Shown piece by piece: positions 24,512 to 32,493 of a stretch of 37,840 nt of DNA. The stretch is from contig CAMIVR010000043.1 in NCBI GenBank assembly GCA_946402065.1, positions 1 to 37,840 of the forward strand, written 5' to 3'. Source of the DNA: an uncultured Brevibacillus sp. (lineage in GTDB: Bacteria; Bacillota; Bacilli; Brevibacillales; Brevibacillaceae). Position 1 is the stretch's first letter. Each line of letters starts with the position of its first letter. A model generated the notes under the pieces. That model saw nothing but the letters and a program-made list of their open reading frames with translations. It had not been told where the DNA came from and did not search any database. The translations under genes and the position numbers were made by a program.

Positions 24512-26080
24512 CTATACATTCGCTACAGATTGGTACAATTCCCTTAATTCGCGTTTTAAAATCTTGCCGCTCGGGTTGCGCGGCAGATTAGCGGCAATGA
24601 CGGCAAATTTGGGCGCTTTAAACGCAGACAACCGCTCCTTGCAAAACGCCAAAATTTCCTCCGCTGTCAGCGCTTCCCCTGCTTTCGGAACGACGACGGC
24701 TGTCACCGCTTCGATCCAGTACGGATGCGGCACACCGATTACGGCGACTTCCGACACTTTCGGATGCAAGTAAATGAGTTCTTCTACTTCCCGGCTGGCG
24801 ACATTTTCGCCACCCGACTTGATCATGTCCTTTTTGCGGTCAACGACAGTGATGTAGCCCTCTTCATCCATCGTGCCCAAATCCCCGCTGTGAAACCAGC
24901 CGTTGGCAAAGGCAGCCGCAGTCTTATCCACATCGCGGAAGTAGCCGAGCATCGCATGGCTGGTCCGGTGAACGATTTCACCGATCGCTCCGCGCGGCAC
25001 TTCATTGCCGTGGTCGTCAACGATCTTCGTCTCGACATTGAGGCTCGGCTTGCCTGCGGAACCGAGCTTGCGAAGCTGATCGGCAGGCTTCAGGACGGTT
25101 GCCAGCGGGGCCACTTCGGTCTGTCCGTAAAAGTTGTACAGCTCTGCGTTGGGCAAGCGCTGGTTGAGCTCTTTCAGGACCTCTACGGGCATGATTGCTG
25201 CACCGTAGTAGCACTTTTTCAAGGATGACAGGTCGCGCGAAGCAAATTCCGGAGAGCGCAGCAGAGCAATCCACACCGTCGGCGGACAGAAAAGCTGTGT
25301 CGCTCGATAGGTTTCTATCGTCTCGAGCATCGTGGCAGGTGTTGCCTGTTCGAGAATCACGCCGCTTGCCCCCAGGTAGACGTACGGTCCCAAAAAGCAG
25401 TGGAGCTGCGCGGAATGAAACAGCGGCAGAGCGTGGACGGCGATGTCATCAACGGTCATGCTGCCCTCGATGATGGTGCTGACATATTCGCTGAGCAGAT
25501 TTTTGTGTGTCAGCATGACTCCCTTCGGCTTGGACTCTGTACCGCTCGTATAGAGGATGTGGACGACGTCGTCATCGAGCAGCTCCACTTCCGGCTCGCT
25601 CGTCTCTTCTCCCTGGATCAGCTCGCGAAACACGCTCCACTCGCCAGTCGGCACAGCCGGTCTGGAGATCAGCGATTGCAGCAGCAGGCTGCAGCCAGAT
25701 TGGTATACAGCTTGTTCGACAACGGAGAGGAATTCGGGTGAGACGAAGCACCCGCGCACTTCAGCATGTCCCAAAATATAAGCGACGTCGTCTACATTCA
25801 GCATGTAGTTGATCGGCACCATGATCATCCCGGCTTTAGCCAAAGCAAAATTGACGATGGCAAAGTCAAGGGAATTGCGCGAGAGGACGGCGACACGGTC
25901 GCCTTTTTGCAGCCCTTTGGCGATAACGGCGCGGGCCGCCTGATTGACCAGCTGGTCCAGCTGCTCGTATGTAACCACCTCATCCTCAAAGCTCAGTGCC
26001 ATCTTGTCGGGATAGCGTGCCCGGCTCCTGCGAAGAATATCTCCCAGCGTATTGCGTCTGGCGCGAATCAATTCATTCAT
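24512..26080 (-). CDS. AMP-dependent acyl-CoA synthetase (FadD-like)
   Basis: A 522-residue adenylate-forming ligase that activates a carboxylic acid with ATP and CoA. Motifs in order: P-loop LYTSGTESKPKGVM (about residues 175-188), YNFYGQTE (A5-type), GWFHSGDLG, the hinge VDRKKDMIKSGGENV, and the C-terminal catalytic Lys in PSGKILKREL. The FadD-like layout suggests a medium or long-chain fatty acid, but substrate choice is not certain. The ATG has AAGGGAGG seven bases upstream. It lies about 280 nt after the response-regulator gene on the same strand and seems to be a separate unit ending in a terminator. Confidence 0.9.
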   Translation of the reverse strand: MNELIRARRNTLGDILRRSRARYPDKMALSFEDEVVTYEQLDQLVNQAARAVIAKGLQKGDRVAVLSRNSLDFAIVNFALAKAGMIMVPINYMLNVDDVAYILGHAEVRGCFVSPEFLSVVEQAVYQSGCSLLLQSLISRPAVPTGEWSVFRELIQGEETSEPEVELLDDDVVHILYTSGTESKPKGVMLTHKNLLSEYVSTIIEGSMTVDDIAVHALPLFHSAQLHCFLGPYVYLGASGVILEQATPATMLETIETYRATQLFCPPTVWIALLRSPEFASRDLSSLKKCYYGAAIMPVEVLKELNQRLPNAELYNFYGQTEVAPLATVLKPADQLRKLGSAGKPSLNVETKIVDDHGNEVPRGAIGEIVHRTSHAMLGYFRDVDKTAAAFANGWFHSGDLGTMDEEGYITVVDRKKDMIKSGGENVASREVEELIYLHPKVSEVAVIGVPHPYWIEAVTAVVVPKAGEALTAEEILAFCKERLSAFKAPKFAVIAANLPRNPSGKILKRELRELYQSVANV

Positions 26081-26358
26081 CTATTGTCCTCCCTTGCTCA
26101 ATAGGTTATTTCTTCCTATTTTACTCGGTTTTCCTGGAGTTGTATGCAGTTAATTGAAGGAATTTTCGAAATTGACTTTAAAGCAACATCTTCGCTGCGA
26201 GAGAGCTTCCCAATCAAAGAGCTTCCACTTACGACTGAAGCGGTTGGCACTCCACTCTCATGGCAAACCGCGAAGCCGGAATGATTCTTCTTACATGAAG
26301 CAACTGTGAATTTCCCAGAATCGGTACTGTGGAGGTGCAATTTGCAGCGGCAACCGCA

Positions 26359-26991
26359 CTAGAGGATGATCTGATTACGAATCGCTTTTGCCACAGCATC
26401 TGTCCGATTTTTACTGTCTAATTTCTTCATCACATTGGTTACGTATTCTTTCACTGTCTCGGCACCAACATACAGCTCGGCAGAAATTTCCTTGTTCGTT
26501 TTGCCTCTCGCCATCAGCTTCAGCACTTGCAGCTCGCGATCTGTCAACAGCGCGTCTTTCGCCAAATCACCTTTCAATACACTCAAAAAAGCACGCTGCA
26601 TCAAATGCGGATCAATAAATTTTTGCCCGGATAACACACTGTCAATCCCTTGATACAGTTCTGATCGGGAAATCGTTTTGAGTACATAGCCGTCGGCACC
26701 GGCCATGATGGATTCAACCAAAAACTTCTCGTCTGTATAAATAGTGAGAATCACTACTCGAATCTCCGGATTTTTTTCTTTGATCCGCTTCGTTACTTCG
26801 ATGCCATCCATTTCCGGCATGTTTAAGTCGAGAATCGCAACGTCAGGCGGATTACGCAAAATGTTCTGAAGTGCCGTTTCGCCGTTACTCGCTTCACCAA
26901 TTACGTGAAACGGCGGCCTGCTGAATAAGAGCTGCAACCCTTCCCGGACAATATTATGGTCGTCTGCGATAAACAGCCGTATTTCCTTCAC
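26359..26991 (-). CDS. NarL/FixJ-type response regulator
   Basis: A 210-residue two-component regulator. The receiver domain has the acidic pocket ADDH, phospho-acceptor Asp55 in AILDLNMPEMDG, Thr in VVILTIY and Lys in YVLKTISR. A LuxR-type helix-turn-helix follows (about residues 144-207), including LTDRELQVLKLMARGKTNKEISAEL and ETVKEYVTNVMKKL. The start is GTG at 26,991, with AGAGGTG five bases upstream; the histidine kinase stop lies only four bases away, so the two are surely co-expressed. Targets are unknown; the adjoining peptide-use genes are the natural candidates. Confidence 0.93.
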   Translation of the reverse strand: MKEIRLFIADDHNIVREGLQLLFSRPPFHVIGEASNGETALQNILRNPPDVAILDLNMPEMDGIEVTKRIKEKNPEIRVVILTIYTDEKFLVESIMAGADGYVLKTISRSELYQGIDSVLSGQKFIDPHLMQRAFLSVLKGDLAKDALLTDRELQVLKLMARGKTNKEISAELYVGAETVKEYVTNVMKKLDSKNRTDAVAKAIRNQIIL

Positions 26992-26995
26992 GTCA

Positions 26996-28675
26996 TCACC
27001 TCTCCCCGATTGATTTTTTCAACGTGCGATGTGACAGGATGATTTCAACGGTTGTCCCCTTACCGGCTTGACTTGCGATCGACATGTGGCCCCCGAGATC
27101 ACTGATCCGCCTTTTCATCCCGATTAACCCGTAAGATTTCTCCTGATTCAGCTTCTGCTGCATATCGAAGCCCACGCCCCGATCGATCACGATGATCCGC
27201 AGCAAAGCGGGGTCAAAAAATAAATAGATGCCTGCCCGGTCGGCCTGCGAGTGTTTGATGATGTTGTTGATACATTCCTGAATGACCCGGTATAAGTTGA
27301 TCTCCACATTGGCTTCATAGCGAACCGGTTCTCCGGAGACCTCGATTGCGATCTGTAAAACGCCCTGCAAGGAATACGTTGTCGCTAACTCCTCGATTGC
27401 GCCGACAAAACCGAATTTCTGTATCGCGATCGGATGCAGATCGTAAATGATCTGCTGCAGCTCATTCATGTTATCCTTGGTCATTCTCAGCAATTTATCG
27501 AGGATCGGCATCACCTTTTCCGGCGAATGGCTCACTTCATCCCGGCAGTACTGCAGGTGAAAATAGATGCCCGCTATGGATTGGTTGATCGAATCGTGGA
27601 TTTCCCGGGCGATGCGCTGGCGTTCCTTTTCCTGTGCGGTTACCTGTAACGATAACAGCTCGGAGTGCAGGTTGCGGCTTTTCTCCACTTCCAGAAAAAG
27701 ATAGCAATTCGTTAGCGCCAACGCGATTGTCTTGCTGATCCCGTCCATTACTTCCCATTCATATGATTTCCACTCATAATCAACCCTTTTCCCGATGATC
27801 AGGCAATGGCGCTTTTCCTTGTATTGCAAATTCACAAACAGCGCTGATCTTATCCCTAATTCGCCGAAAAAACGATCCGGTTGCCGGTCGTTTTGCTTGT
27901 TGCAATAGCGAAATACCTGACCAGGGTCGCAGCGAAACAACCTTTGCATATCTTCATCACAAATCTGAAAACCACCAGTTCCACTATTTGTATGAACGTG
28001 TACCTGCATAGCATCCGTCTCATCCGTCAACGAAAAGAATAGCACCTCGGCTTTGAATACGTTGCTTAATTCTGTGGTAAGCAGATCAAGTAAAGCGTCA
28101 AGCCGCAAGCAAGAAGACAGCTTATGGCTAAGCTCGACCAGCTCTCTTAATTTGATCGAGAGGTTTTCGACCGATTCAAAAAGCTTCGCATTTTCACTTG
28201 CCACGCCCAGCTGCAGGCCAATCGATTCAATCAGGGAAATATCCTCCGGGTAAAAGTCCCGCTGCTCCCTCGAATATACATCCAAAACCCCGATCGATTC
28301 CCTCCTCGCCTTTATCGGGACCGAGACCAGCGACGTAAACTCCTCAATCTGCGGACGCTGCTGATAGTACCTCACCAGATCCGTTACGACGGTCTTGCCG
28401 CTTTTTACAACGATCCCGCCAACACAATCGGTCGGCAGCTTCTGCAATTTATCAATCGTCTCATCCGGGATGCCGTGAAAGTGCTTGGCCTCGAAATAGG
28501 TTCCGTCCTGATCGAGAAAATAAACCACGGCAGCGTCAAAGCCTAAAATATCGATGCATTGCGTCACAGCCTTATAGAGCAATTTGTCCAGGCTCAACGT
28601 TTCGCTGAGGGCGAGAGAAACTTCGCTTAAAGCCGTTAACCTTGTGATTTCTCCAGTCGATTTATCTTCGAGCAT
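26996..28675 (-). CDS. Cytoplasmic GAF-domain sensor histidine kinase (HisKA_3)
   Basis: A 559-residue kinase without membrane segments. It carries a clear GAF domain (about residues 24-167; HGIPDETIDKL, VSVPIKARRESIGVLDVYS), a second, more diverged GAF-like domain (about 182-327), and a NarX/DegS-type dimerisation helix QRIAREIHDSINQS with the phospho-acceptor at about His360. The ATPase domain has the N-box ECINNIIKHS, G1 DRGVGFD and GKGTTV. It should sense an intracellular small molecule. ATG 28,675 follows GGAGGGG; the frame remains open 73 codons upstream, but that part is unlike the family and crosses a terminator-like hairpin. The response-regulator gene follows after four bases. Confidence 0.88.
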   Translation of the reverse strand: MLEDKSTGEITRLTALSEVSLALSETLSLDKLLYKAVTQCIDILGFDAAVVYFLDQDGTYFEAKHFHGIPDETIDKLQKLPTDCVGGIVVKSGKTVVTDLVRYYQQRPQIEEFTSLVSVPIKARRESIGVLDVYSREQRDFYPEDISLIESIGLQLGVASENAKLFESVENLSIKLRELVELSHKLSSCLRLDALLDLLTTELSNVFKAEVLFFSLTDETDAMQVHVHTNSGTGGFQICDEDMQRLFRCDPGQVFRYCNKQNDRQPDRFFGELGIRSALFVNLQYKEKRHCLIIGKRVDYEWKSYEWEVMDGISKTIALALTNCYLFLEVEKSRNLHSELLSLQVTAQEKERQRIAREIHDSINQSIAGIYFHLQYCRDEVSHSPEKVMPILDKLLRMTKDNMNELQQIIYDLHPIAIQKFGFVGAIEELATTYSLQGVLQIAIEVSGEPVRYEANVEINLYRVIQECINNIIKHSQADRAGIYLFFDPALLRIIVIDRGVGFDMQQKLNQEKSYGLIGMKRRISDLGGHMSIASQAGKGTTVEIILSHRTLKKSIGER

Positions 28676-28842
28676 TTGCCCCTCCACAAAATGGTTTATT
28701 GGGGGATATACTAATCTGACAATATTGAATCTACTTATCATTCTATCAACTCCGCTATCCTTCTGTACAACAATTCCTTTGCAATCAGACAATATTCTGC
28801 ATGCTTGCACAAGCCGCGCTGACATTTTCTGTACATAACAGA

Positions 28843-28883
28843 AACGCCCATATCCCCTGTATCCCAATGGGTTTATAGGCGTT
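28843..28883 (-). terminator. Hairpin between the binding-protein gene and the histidine kinase gene
   Basis: On the minus strand AACGCC (28,878-28,883) pairs with GGCGTT (28,843-28,848), with weaker inner pairs, followed by TCTGTT. The T-run is poor. It lies 50 nt after the binding-protein stop and may only reduce read-through into the kinase gene. Confidence 0.4.
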
Positions 28884-28931
28884 ACCATTTCCAAACCTGC
28901 GGCCTTCTTGACCGAGCATCGTTTCGGACGA

Positions 28932-30611
28932 TTATTGCTCCACCCAACTGTCGTTGAAGATCAAATAATCATTCACTTTCTTTACGCCCTTCACGCGCGA
29001 ATTGATCACCGTGAACTGCTTGTCTACGTAAATCGGCACGACATAAGCTTGCTCGCTCATGTACTTTTGCGCTTCGGCATAGATTTTTTTGCGGGCTTCC
29101 GGATCAATCGTGGCCCTCCCTTTTGCCACCAGCTCATCCAGCTTCTGATCGTTGAGCTGTGCATAGTTATACCCGCCGATCTGGCTGGAATGGAAGCAGA
29201 TGTACAGGATATCCGGATCCATATAAGTATAGCTGTCCGTAAACAAATCAAATTCACCATTGACCGCAGCTTGCGCTACCGCCGCCGCTTCCAGCGTCTT
29301 GATGGAAAGCTTGATCCCCAGCTCGCCCAGCATGCCCTGCAGCAATTGCGACTCCTTGCCAAACGTAATCGTTGCCAACAGCGTCAGGGCAAGGGGCTTG
29401 CCGTTCTTTTCCCGGATTCCCTCTCCATTTACTTTCCAGCCCGCGTCTTCAAGCAGCTTCTTCGCCTCATCCGGATTGTATTTGTAATCATACGCTTCTG
29501 CTGCTTTGTCATACCCGAGGATGGATGGCGGCAGCATACTGTGGGCAACGATCCCTTCCCCGTTTAGGGCTGCCTTGATCATGGCTTCCTTGTTGACCGC
29601 CAGATTGATTGCTTTTCTGACCTGAATATCCTGCAGCGCCTCGGTTTTCATATTCATGATCAAGTCAAATCCGATCCCGCGATTCAACTGCTCGATCAAT
29701 TGATACTTCGGGTTGTTGCGATAGCGGACTGCGTCTTTCGCCGCTACGTCCCTGACCACATCGATCGAGCCGCTCTCCAACGCCGCCATCCGTGTCTGCT
29801 GATCGGCGATGAATTTGACCACCAGCTTGTCCGCTCGCGGCGGGCCTTGATTTTCCAGGGTGGCGTCGCCCCATTGATACGCATCGTTGCGAGCGAACGT
29901 GATCGACTCGCCCGTTTTCCAGCTGGCGAATTTCCAGGGACCTACCCCGACAGGATTTCTGCCGTAGTCGTTGCCGTATTTGGCGACAGCGTCCATCGAC
30001 AGCGGCTGCATCCACCCGGTGAATGCCAGGTTAAGCAATTGCGGTGCGTTCGGTTCTTTCAGCTCCAAAACGAGGGTTTGATCGTCAGGCGCCTGGATGC
30101 TTTTGATTGATTCCACGAGGAACTGTGTGCTCTTGGAACCTGTCTGCGGGTCCAACAGCCGTTCATACGTAAGCTTGAACGACTTGGCCGTCAACTTCGT
30201 GCCGTCGTGGAATGTAACTCCCGAGCGGATTTTAAATGTCCACGTCTTTCCATCCGGGGAAATGGTATAGCTCTCCGCAAGTGAAGGCTTCACTTCACCT
30301 GAAACGGGATCGATCGACACGAGCGAACCTCCGATAAAGCTGCCGATCTCGTCTACGCTGGTCAAGCCGGACGATTTATGCATATCCAACGTATCCGGTT
30401 CAGACTTAAGCGCTACGGTGATGGTCCCGCCTTGTTTTGGCGTTGCATTCCCTGTTGGGGCAGCGTTAGCCGATTGATTCGGCTGACCGCCATCGTTGTC
30501 GCCGCTTGACGCAGGGGATGTCTGCGACCCGCAGCCAATTACTGATGACATCAGCATACCGACTGTTATTACAAAAGCACCCGCGCGTATTTTCCAGTTA
30601 CCTCTTCTCAA
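28932..30611 (-). CDS. Dipeptide/oligopeptide-type ABC substrate-binding lipoprotein (SBP_bac_5), copy 1
   Basis: A 559-residue family 5 binding lipoprotein. The signal sequence ends in the lipobox SVIGC, and a Ser/Gly/Asn-rich linker follows. The mature domain has GGTITVALKSEPDTLDMHKSS-like sequence, the family signature region YTISPDGKTWTFKIRSGVTFHDGTKL, and NPVGVGPWKFASWKTGE. I prefer a TTG start at 30,611, with AGGGGGG six bases upstream, over ATG 30,632, whose only AAGG is two bases away. It is a close paralogue of the next gene. A CodY-box match lies 58-72 nt upstream. No permease or ATPase is in the window. Ligands could be peptides, nickel chelates or other solutes; context favours peptides. 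Confidence 0.88.
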   Translation of the reverse strand: MRRGNWKIRAGAFVITVGMLMSSVIGCGSQTSPASSGDNDGGQPNQSANAAPTGNATPKQGGTITVALKSEPDTLDMHKSSGLTSVDEIGSFIGGSLVSIDPVSGEVKPSLAESYTISPDGKTWTFKIRSGVTFHDGTKLTAKSFKLTYERLLDPQTGSKSTQFLVESIKSIQAPDDQTLVLELKEPNAPQLLNLAFTGWMQPLSMDAVAKYGNDYGRNPVGVGPWKFASWKTGESITFARNDAYQWGDATLENQGPPRADKLVVKFIADQQTRMAALESGSIDVVRDVAAKDAVRYRNNPKYQLIEQLNRGIGFDLIMNMKTEALQDIQVRKAINLAVNKEAMIKAALNGEGIVAHSMLPPSILGYDKAAEAYDYKYNPDEAKKLLEDAGWKVNGEGIREKNGKPLALTLLATITFGKESQLLQGMLGELGIKLSIKTLEAAAVAQAAVNGEFDLFTDSYTYMDPDILYICFHSSQIGGYNYAQLNDQKLDELVAKGRATIDPEARKKIYAEAQKYMSEQAYVVPIYVDKQFTVINSRVKGVKKVNDYLIFNDSWVEQ

Positions 30612-30668
30612 TGATAACCCCCCTGTTTTCATTGCCTTGTTGAAGCGAATTCTGTCGTGTTTTTATTC

Positions 30669-30683
30669 AATTTTCTGATATTT
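30669..30683. promoter_or_regulatory. CodY box candidate
   Basis: AATTTTCTGATATTT matches the CodY consensus AATTTTCWGAAAATT at 13 of 15 positions. It lies 58-72 nt before the TTG start of the first peptide-binding lipoprotein. CodY represses peptide transporter genes in bacilli while branched-chain amino acids and GTP are plentiful, so the site makes functional sense here. Confidence 0.5.
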
Positions 30684-30765
30684 GCCCTCAGAAAAGTTTC
30701 CGTCCCGTAATCACTTCCGTCCTAGCAGCATCCGCCAGCGTGATGCGTATGGGCATTCTTCACGG

Positions 30766-30789
30766 AAAGAAAGGGGCTTGCTCGGCCCC
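30766..30789 (-). terminator. Terminator after the second binding-protein gene
   Basis: On the minus strand GGGGC (30,785-30,789) pairs with GCCCC (30,773-30,777), followed by TTTCTTTCC. It begins one base after the stop codon and separates the two binding-protein genes. Confidence 0.65.
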
Positions 30790-30790
30790 G

Positions 30791-32458
30791 TTATTCATTC
30801 ACCCAGCTATCCTGGAACAGCAGATTGCCGAGCGGATGCAGCTTCACTCCCTGAACCCGTTTCTTCATCACCGTAAATTTTTTCTCTACGTAAACAGGAA
30901 GCCAGTAAGCCTCTTTCACAACCAGGTTTTGAATATCCGCGTACACTTTCTTTCTCAGCTCGCTGTCCACCGTCGTGCGTCCCGACTCCAGCAGATAATC
31001 GAGCTGTCTATTGTTGATGCCGGAGTAGTTCTGCCCGCCGATTTGGCTTGAGTGCATAAATGAATACAGCGTGTCCGGATCTTGATCGACGTAGCCCATG
31101 ATCAGCATTTCAAAGTCTCCCTTGGCGGCCTTGGCATTGGCTGCCCCTGACTCGAGCGTATCGATTTTCACCTCCACGCCAATCTCTTTCAGCATCGACT
31201 GAATCAACTGGGATGTTTGCGAATAGCGCTCTTTGCTCAGAAGCTCCAGTGTAAGCGGCTTGCCATCTTTTTCCATGATTCCTTGTCCATTCAGCTTCCA
31301 CCCTGACGCTTCCAGCAGCTTCTTCGCTTCCTCCGGATCGTTCTTATAGGCATAACCCGCGATCGCAGGATCGTAGCCGAACATCGACTCCGGAAGCGGT
31401 CCGTTCGCCACCACGCCTTCGCCTTGAAGCACCGACTGAATGATTGCCGCTTTATTCACGCCCATATTCAGGGCTTTGCGAAGGTTGATGTCCTGAAAAA
31501 CCGGCTGCCTCAGATTGAATGCCAGAAAACAGCCCAATCCGCTTCGCAGCTGCTCCAAAACCGTGTACTGCTCGTTGTTCTTGTATTTCTTCACATCTTT
31601 TGCCGGAACGTTCGTCGCGATATCAATCGAACCGCTTTCCAAAGCTGCCTGCATCGTCTGGCTATTTGTGATGAATTTCAGCACAAGCTTGTCCGGTCTG
31701 ACCGGACCTTGATTTTCCGCAGAGGAATCCGCCCATTGATATGCGTCATTGCGCACCAGGGTAATCGATTCGCCCGGTTTCCAGCTATCGAACTTCCACG
31801 CACCTACCCCGACCGGGTTTCTTCCGTATTGATCGCCAAGCTTCTTCACTGCATCCAGTGAAAGCGGCTGTGTCCGGCCAGGACTGCTCAGGTTCGTCAT
31901 CAGCGAAGCGGACGGCTCATTCAATTCGAGAATGAGCGTTTTCTCATCGGGTGTCGAGATCGATTTAATGGAAGCGAGCGCTTCACCGGCAGATTTTTTG
32001 GCGAACTCCGCTGACAATGCCCGCTCAAACGTCTCTTTATAGATCTTTGCTGTAAGCGGTGTCCCGTCGTGAAAGGTCACGCCTGGCCGCAAGGTAAACG
32101 TCCACGTCTTGCCGTCCTTGGACACGTTGTACGATTCCGCCAGATACGGCTTGATTTCCAATGTTTTCGGATCGGTGTAAAACAGCGATCCGCCGAGATA
32201 GCCACTGATAAATTCTCCTACCGCCGATACCGAATTGTGCGCATCCAGTGACTCCGGCTCTTCCGTCATCGCGACCGTGATCGTTCCGCCTTTTTTCGGC
32301 GCGGCCGCGTCCGGCTTGTTCCCTTCGTTAGCCTTTTGCTCTTCTGTGCTGCCTTTGCTTGGCGCAGCAGGTGTGGATCCACAGCCAACGACGATGCTCA
32401 TCAGCATCACAATAAGCAGAAGCAGGGAAATCCTGTAAGCGTATACATTCTTTTTCAT
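30791..32458 (-). CDS. Dipeptide/oligopeptide-type ABC substrate-binding lipoprotein (SBP_bac_5), copy 2
   Basis: A 555-residue family 5 binding lipoprotein, clearly paralogous to copy 1 (shared GGTITVA, KTWTF, GVTFHDGT, GRNPVGVG, PGESITLVRNDAYQW-type segments). The signal sequence MKKNVYAYRISLLLLIV ends at the lipobox IVVGC. Binding-pocket divergence in the central domain suggests a different preference. The ATG follows AGGGAGAAAGG at four bases. It lies 35 nt after the M32 carboxypeptidase gene, so the two are likely co-transcribed. Two binding proteins without a local permease suggest that they share a transporter encoded elsewhere. Confidence 0.88.
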   Translation of the reverse strand: MKKNVYAYRISLLLLIVMLMSIVVGCGSTPAAPSKGSTEEQKANEGNKPDAAAPKKGGTITVAMTEEPESLDAHNSVSAVGEFISGYLGGSLFYTDPKTLEIKPYLAESYNVSKDGKTWTFTLRPGVTFHDGTPLTAKIYKETFERALSAEFAKKSAGEALASIKSISTPDEKTLILELNEPSASLMTNLSSPGRTQPLSLDAVKKLGDQYGRNPVGVGAWKFDSWKPGESITLVRNDAYQWADSSAENQGPVRPDKLVLKFITNSQTMQAALESGSIDIATNVPAKDVKKYKNNEQYTVLEQLRSGLGCFLAFNLRQPVFQDINLRKALNMGVNKAAIIQSVLQGEGVVANGPLPESMFGYDPAIAGYAYKNDPEEAKKLLEASGWKLNGQGIMEKDGKPLTLELLSKERYSQTSQLIQSMLKEIGVEVKIDTLESGAANAKAAKGDFEMLIMGYVDQDPDTLYSFMHSSQIGGQNYSGINNRQLDYLLESGRTTVDSELRKKVYADIQNLVVKEAYWLPVYVEKKFTVMKKRVQGVKLHPLGNLLFQDSWVNE

Positions 32459-32493
32459 GGAACCTTTCTCCCTTTCCCTTTTTTCGGGCCTTG

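Noticed and set aside
26144..26284. A 46-codon plus-strand frame starting at an ATG after GGAG
   Set aside because: The composition looks protein-like, but the ribosome site is only four bases away and weak, there is no promoter or terminator, and nothing confirms it. Conservation in relatives would change this view.
26116..26340. A 74-codon minus-strand frame between the response regulator and the acyl-CoA synthetase
   Set aside because: It has no ribosome site, low-complexity Ser-rich composition and no recognisable family.
28676..28894. N-terminal extension of the histidine kinase (73 codons)
   Set aside because: The open frame continues, but the residues are unlike the family, cross a terminator-like hairpin, and the good ribosome site is at 28,675.
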